Positions 6,324 through 9,827 of a DNA stretch of 9,827 bases are shown here, piece after piece (position 1 is the stretch's first letter; each line of letters begins with the position of its first letter). The position numbers were made by a program, and so were the translations under genes. The notes under the pieces were generated by a model that was not told the origin of the DNA, made no database searches, and saw only the letters and a list, made by a program, of their open reading frames with translations. The stretch comes from Oscillospiraceae bacterium (lineage in GTDB: Bacteria > Bacillota_A > Clostridia > Oscillospirales > Ruminococcaceae), in NCBI GenBank assembly GCA_017440445.1, contig JAFSHE010000192.1, positions 1 through 9,827 of the forward strand, in the 5' to 3' direction.

Positions 6324-6342
6324 GGGCGACCACAGGTCGCCC
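6324..6342. repeat. REP-like palindromic hairpin
   Basis: GGGCGACC and GGTCGCCC form a perfect 8-bp GC-rich stem with an ACA loop. It is flanked at 6344-6358 by a second short palindrome (TACGTTT, A, AAACGTA). The GC-rich hairpin stands out from its AT-rich surroundings and has no T-run next to it on either strand, so it is not a normal terminator. It resembles the dispersed intergenic palindromes seen in many gut Firmicutes. Only one copy is in this window, so its repeat nature is inferred. The rest of the gap 6259-6406 holds no gene. Confidence 0.6.
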
Positions 6343-6406
6343 CTACGTTTAAAACGTATACTATAAATAAAGGTAGTATGAAATAATCGTTAAATGTGAC
6401 TTAAAA

Positions 6407-7012
6407 TCATGTGGAATACTTTTTGCCGCCGAATTTCATCTTGTAGAAGATGATTCCGAATATCAGTCCCACAACTCCGCCTACGATGTGTCCCATCTGG
6501 GATATACCGTCATTAGGCGAGGTGATGGCTGTGGATATCTCCCTGCCGAGATACATCAGCGCAACGATAATAAGTGTTACAGGCACCTTTCCCTTCTGCA
6601 TTCCAGTGAATGCGCTGAGGATTATCATCATGAACACAACGCCGCTTGCGCCGATTATTCCCGTATTGAAGAAAAGTCCGTTTATGACAGCCGTAACAAC
6701 TGCGTTTACAAGTATCATAAAGGTCAGGTTGCCGCTGCCGTAGCGCTCCTCAACGATGGGTCCCACAAGCATCATCAGTATCATGTTATTGAAAAGGTGC
6801 GACCAGTCCGCATGACCAAGCACATGCAGGAAAGCACGAAGATATGTCAGCGGGTCAAGCAGGTTGGGATGTCCGTAGCTTACAAGGAACATCCTGTTCA
6901 TAAATCCCGCTGTCAGGTAGTTTATCAGCAGCAGGACAACGCAGACGATAGCGTATGTAAGGACCACAGGCGAATTGTAGTGGAGCTTCTTTACTCCCTC
7001 TTTTATATCCAT
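6407..7012 (-). CDS. Rhomboid-family intramembrane serine protease
   Basis: The 201-residue protein consists almost entirely of hydrophobic segments, consistent with the six-helix rhomboid core. It should cleave membrane proteins within the bilayer. The family motifs are in order: H72-x3-N76 in the WSHLFNN loop (oxyanion region), catalytic S123 in GASG, and catalytic H175 in GHIVGG. There are no added soluble domains, only a short basic tail (K-rich, 190-201). The start at 7012 has GGAG 7 bases upstream; the in-frame ATG at 7069 overlaps the -10 and is excluded. The gene has its own promoter, is divergent from the sigma factor gene and converges on rlmN. The substrate is unknown; in Firmicutes rhomboids are often involved in membrane protein quality control. 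All catalytic residues are present, so it should be active. Confidence 0.93.
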   Translation of the reverse strand: MDIKEGVKKLHYNSPVVLTYAIVCVVLLLINYLTAGFMNRMFLVSYGHPNLLDPLTYLRAFLHVLGHADWSHLFNNMILMMLVGPIVEERYGSGNLTFMILVNAVVTAVINGLFFNTGIIGASGVVFMMIILSAFTGMQKGKVPVTLIIVALMYLGREISTAITSPNDGISQMGHIVGGVVGLIFGIIFYKMKFGGKKYST

Positions 7013-7059
7013 ATAATTACTCCTTTCAGGCAGAGCGGGAATATACCCTCTTGTTGGAT

Positions 7060-7088
7060 ATTCTAGCACAAATGAGGTGTAATGTCAA
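7060..7088 (-). promoter_or_regulatory. Sigma-A promoter of the rhomboid gene
   Basis: Minus strand: perfect -35 TTGACA (7088-7083), 17-bp spacer ending in TGC, -10 TAGAAT (7065-7060), with the TG giving an extended -10. The predicted start is near 7053, with a leader of about 40 bases. It lies back to back with the sigma-gene promoters, with about 40 bp between the two -35 elements. Confidence 0.85.
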
Positions 7089-7130
7089 TGGTCTGAGGGA
7101 AATAAAGGTATCCTTATTTTATTATATATG

Positions 7131-7159
7131 TTGCCGTTAGATAAAAAATATGCTAAAAT
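7131..7159 (+). promoter_or_regulatory. Sigma-A-like extended -10 promoter for the sigma operon
   Basis: TTGCCG (7131-7136), 17-bp spacer ending in TGC, -10 TAAAAT (7154-7159). The -35 is moderate but the extended -10 TG is present. It would give basal transcription starting near 7166, upstream of the second, ECF-like promoter. Confidence 0.6.
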
Positions 7160-7173
7160 AATTTTATAAACAA

Positions 7174-7200
7174 TGTAACCTTTCTGCATTTCCGCAGGTC
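7174..7200 (+). promoter_or_regulatory. Putative ECF autoregulatory promoter
   Basis: TGTAAC (7174-7179, within TGTAACCTTT) followed after 17 bases by GGTC (7197-7200) resembles the AAC-type -35 and CGTC-type -10 of ECF sigma factors. The predicted start is near 7207, just ahead of the AGGAGG ribosome binding site (7211-7216) of the sigma gene. ECF genes are commonly autoregulated, so the encoded factor is the natural candidate to use this site. The -10 is not a perfect CGTC match. Confidence 0.55.
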
Positions 7201-7223
7201 ATTATTTACGAGGAGGGATAATT

Positions 7224-7769
7224 ATGGATGATATAAAGATCATAGAATTATTCTTTGAACGCTCCGAGCAGGCGCTTGCGGAAACAAAAACCAAATACGG
7301 CAGGCTCTGCGAGAAGATAGCATACAGCATACTCAGCAACGGCGAGGACGCAGAGGAGTGCGTCAGCAGCAGCTACATGAAGCTGTGGAATGCTATCCCG
7401 CCGAAGCGACCCGAGTCGCTGTGCGGATACCTGTGCAGGATAGTCCGTAACACTGCGCTGACCGCCTTTGACAGGATACGCCGCCGCAGCTTTGAGGAGC
7501 AATACGACGAGCTTTCCGAAGTTATTCCCGACAGCGAAACTGTTGAAAGCCGCTTTGACAGCCAACAGATAGGCGAGCATATCAATGCGTATCTCGGTAA
7601 GCAGAACAAAGCAGGCAGAGATATATTCATCTCACGGTACTATTTCAACATGAGCATAAGCGAGATAGCCTCGGGACTCGGCATGAGCGAGAATGCCGTA
7701 AAAACACGTCTTTCCCGCACCAGAGCGGGACTGAAGAAGTTCTTACAGGAAAGGGGAGTTGAGATATGA
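7224..7769 (+). CDS. ECF-type RNA polymerase sigma factor
   Basis: The 181-residue protein has the two-domain layout of ECF (group 4) sigma factors. Sigma-2 lies at about 20-90 (AEECVSSSYMKLWNAI, then the DNA-binding LCRIVRNTALTAFDRIRRR region). Sigma-4 lies at about 115-175, with a helix-turn-helix near 144-168 (SISEIASGLGMSENAVKTR). There is no sigma-3 and no added C-terminal domain. AGGAGG lies 7 bases before the ATG. The stop overlaps the next start by ATGA, so it is translationally coupled to a membrane protein that is very probably its anti-sigma factor. It should direct polymerase to envelope-stress or surface-gene promoters, and possibly its own. The signal is unknown. Length and motifs are normal. 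Confidence 0.95.
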   Translation: MDDIKIIELFFERSEQALAETKTKYGRLCEKIAYSILSNGEDAEECVSSSYMKLWNAIPPKRPESLCGYLCRIVRNTALTAFDRIRRRSFEEQYDELSEVIPDSETVESRFDSQQIGEHINAYLGKQNKAGRDIFISRYYFNMSISEIASGLGMSENAVKTRLSRTRAGLKKFLQERGVEI

Positions 7770-9827
7770 GAGAATTCTGGGACAAGACCCTTGACAGCAT
7801 TGATGAGAAATACATATCCGAAACGGCACAGGAGCATCTTAAGCATCTCGGCAGCGAGGATAACGACGGATTTGAAGATATCCACGACGCACCTATTAAG
7901 ATTGCTCCGCAGCCACAGAAAAAAAGCCGCAAGGGCATGATAATCGGCTCTGTGTCCGCAGCGGCAGCGGTGGCGGTCTGCGCCATCGGCGGAAGTATCT
8001 GGTTCGGCAGACAGAAGCTGCCTGTTTCCAGTGTGCCTGACACAGGCAGCTCCCTCACAAGCAACGACAGCGGCATCCCTACGGACGAATACGGAAACAT
8101 CATTTTCAGCGAGGACTACACCAGCGGTCATATAGAATTCCAGCCGATGGAGCTGTTTACATGGCTTGGCGCAAACGGCATCGAAGGCTCCTTCGGGGAT
8201 ATGACCGACAAGGAGATACACGAATATATCATGGGCTTCAGCGGTGTTAACCACCTCTACGCTCATAATGCACTTGCAAGCGACGGCTTTGGAGTAACCC
8301 AGCGTAGATACAACTCCCTTTACATGACCTATCCCGATATGGAATATGTTTCGCTGTACTATGCAAAGGGCGAGGATCAGAATATCATTATAAATATCGG
8401 CGAGGAAACAAGTAACTTCCACTACATCCGCACCACGAGCGACGATGATATCCTTGTACGCGACATCAAGCGCCCTGATAACTCATGGCTGAAAAAGTAT
8501 ATCGACGGCGACAAGACTGATATATATGTGGGAGGAAAGGTCATAGACGGCGTTCCCTACTACAATGCCGACCTTGAGCTTGAATACGAGGGCAAGCCCA
8601 TTTACTGCAACATCAGCGCAAAGGGCTGCTCCATAAAAAACATCACCGATGTATTGGCAGGTCTGGTGTGCAACATGAACAGCCTTACCCGCTCCTACAC
8701 CGAAAAACGCAATGCGCTCAATCCCGAGGAATACTATGCGTTCAGCATTTCCGACCCGCAGCTCGGCTGGATAGGCTACAATGAGCGCCTCGGCAAGCGC
8801 CTGACAGAGGTATTCTCCGACCACGAGGAGCTTAGCGAGCCGCTGTTCAACATAGAGCCTCCCGCAGCGCACAACTGCGTGATACAGTGCTTCAGGGACC
8901 ACGAGGGGAACATACAAGAACTCCTGCGTCTGCACAAGACGGAGGACGGAAAGTACTATTACAGCCTTTCCTACAACAATATCCCCACCTACTACGAGAT
9001 ATCCGAGCAGTTCTTCAACAGTCTGCACGAGGTATTCAATGCCTTCCGACCCTACGAGATAGCCGCAGTTGTGGAGGAGATATCAGGCGGCGGCAGCTAT
9101 GTGGCAAGCGGATACCGTATACACAGCGAAACACCTCTTGAGATAGGCGACGACGTAAAGATAGTGTATTACGGGGATGTCCGTGAGACCTACCCTGCAC
9201 AGATAGACCAGGTATCCGTCAGAAAATACTACAACATTATCGCAGACGAAACACCAATGAACTGGGCTGAAGTAAGCTGCATTACTGACATGGACTGGGA
9301 TGTGTTTGAGGAATACTTTGCAGGCACATGGAATGCCATTGACACAGGATATGAAAATACACTGCTGTGGAACTACCGTGGCGACAGCGATTTCCCGCTG
9401 TTCAGGGATGGCTACGGTATCAAATGTTCCGAGCATGAGGACGGATACTACTTCTCCTACGTGCGTGGCGGAGAACCATCGGGCTATTTTATCCACAAGG
9501 AATATCCCGACATAATGTACAGGTATGCGGGCTTTGAGAGCGAAAAGCACTGCGATTATATCCGCACCTATGTAAAAGAGGAATATTCACCCTGGGTGAC
9601 AGACCTTGACATCATGGGCAAGCTTAATTATCTTGCATACGCAAAGCTTTGCAGCGAGCTTGGAAACGACTTCGGCAGCAAGGTAGCGGAGCTTCATGAG
9701 GGCTTCACCGACAGTGATGGCACGGTATGGTGCAAATCACCATCTCTGGCACAGGGCTGGGGAGATATGACCCTTATCAGCAATACGGGAGATACAGTAG
9801 CATTTACAGACCTGTTCTACAAGCAGG
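7766..9827 (+). CDS. Membrane-anchored anti-sigma-like protein with large ectodomain (partial)
   Basis: An uninterrupted frame runs from 7766 to the window end (687 codons, no stop), so the C-terminus is missing. A GGGGAG site (7753-7758) and the ATGA overlap with the sigma gene fix the start. Residues 1-56 are cytoplasmic and acidic, with IDEKY at 12-16, a motif I associate with N-termini of ECF partner proteins in Clostridia. KKSRK precedes one membrane segment (about 58-81), predicting N-in/C-out topology. The remaining 600 or so residues lie outside, rich in Tyr, Asp and Glu. Residues about 433-492 (VEEISGG to YPAQI, Y476-I480) resemble the small beta-barrel DUF3221-type segment of secreted Firmicute proteins. 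FAGTW at 518-522 may begin a lipocalin-like module. There is no zinc anti-sigma HxxxCxxC motif. The likely role is to hold the sigma factor until an external signal arrives; the ligand is unknown. The anti-sigma role rests on context and topology. Confidence 0.85.
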   Translation, partial: MREFWDKTLDSIDEKYISETAQEHLKHLGSEDNDGFEDIHDAPIKIAPQPQKKSRKGMIIGSVSAAAAVAVCAIGGSIWFGRQKLPVSSVPDTGSSLTSNDSGIPTDEYGNIIFSEDYTSGHIEFQPMELFTWLGANGIEGSFGDMTDKEIHEYIMGFSGVNHLYAHNALASDGFGVTQRRYNSLYMTYPDMEYVSLYYAKGEDQNIIINIGEETSNFHYIRTTSDDDILVRDIKRPDNSWLKKYIDGDKTDIYVGGKVIDGVPYYNADLELEYEGKPIYCNISAKGCSIKNITDVLAGLVCNMNSLTRSYTEKRNALNPEEYYAFSISDPQLGWIGYNERLGKRLTEVFSDHEELSEPLFNIEPPAAHNCVIQCFRDHEGNIQELLRLHKTEDGKYYYSLSYNNIPTYYEISEQFFNSLHEVFNAFRPYEIAAVVEEISGGGSYVASGYRIHSETPLEIGDDVKIVYYGDVRETYPAQIDQVSVRKYYNIIADETPMNWAEVSCITDMDWDVFEEYFAGTWNAIDTGYENTLLWNYRGDSDFPLFRDGYGIKCSEHEDGYYFSYVRGGEPSGYFIHKEYPDIMYRYAGFESEKHCDYIRTYVKEEYSPWVTDLDIMGKLNYLAYAKLCSELGNDFGSKVAELHEGFTDSDGTVWCKSPSLAQGWGDMTLISNTGDTVAFTDLFYKQ

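Noticed and set aside
7013..7069. Upstream in-frame ATG at 7069 as start of the rhomboid gene
   Set aside because: It overlaps the -10 element of the gene's own promoter; GGAG lies correctly before 7012.
7101..7120. Imperfect inverted repeat (AAGG TAT CCTT with flanking A/T) between the rhomboid and sigma promoters
   Set aside because: Only 4 bp pair without a bulge; not distinguishable from chance in AT-rich DNA.
7640..9550. Long minus-strand open frames (7640-8422, 8483-9028, 9083-9550)
   Set aside because: They are antisense to the uninterrupted plus-strand frame from 7766, which has coupling to the sigma gene, a ribosome binding site and a sensible membrane topology. The antisense products are Val/Leu/Cys-rich shadow translations.

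Overview
The window looks like chromosomal DNA from an anaerobic, low-to-middle GC Firmicute of the Ruminococcus type (Oscillospiraceae). This is inferred, with moderate confidence, from three things: a lipoprotein GH5 glucanase without a dockerin, an ECF sigma gene fused by ATGA overlap to a membrane anti-sigma-like gene, and promoters that are almost all sigma-A type with 17-bp spacers. There are no RNA genes, insertion sequences, phage genes or CRISPR arrays.

Layout. At 1-14 only the first codons of a minus-strand gene are visible, but its complete promoter and a perfect 16-bp palindromic operator are present (35-87). From 155 to 5061 three minus-strand genes follow, each with its own promoter. 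Read in their own direction they are a secreted GH5 lipoprotein glycoside hydrolase (5061-3241), a metallo-beta-lactamase-fold hydrolase (3135-2266) and a divergent methionyl-tRNA synthetase-like gene (2170-155). Strong hairpin terminators follow the GH5 gene and the synthetase gene. From 5203 an RlmN-family radical SAM rRNA methyltransferase is transcribed on the plus strand, divergently from GH5. It converges on a small rhomboid protease (7012-6407). The convergent gap (6259-6406) holds an rlmN terminator and a REP-like hairpin. Divergent from the rhomboid gene is an operon of an ECF sigma factor (7224-7769) and a large membrane protein, probably its anti-sigma factor (7766 to beyond 9827). 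That last gene is open to the window edge, with at least 687 codons.

How it fits together. Most of the window is housekeeping or single-gene units. The GH5 gene has a cre/LacI-type operator just after its predicted transcription start, which suggests control by sugar availability. The sigma/anti-sigma pair looks like an autoregulated envelope-sensing module: an ECF-like promoter motif lies just upstream of the sigma gene, next to a sigma-A-like promoter. The points most worth a second look are the atypical active site and extra insertion of the MetRS-like protein, the very large ectodomain of the anti-sigma-like protein, and the operators at 35-50 and 5094-5108.
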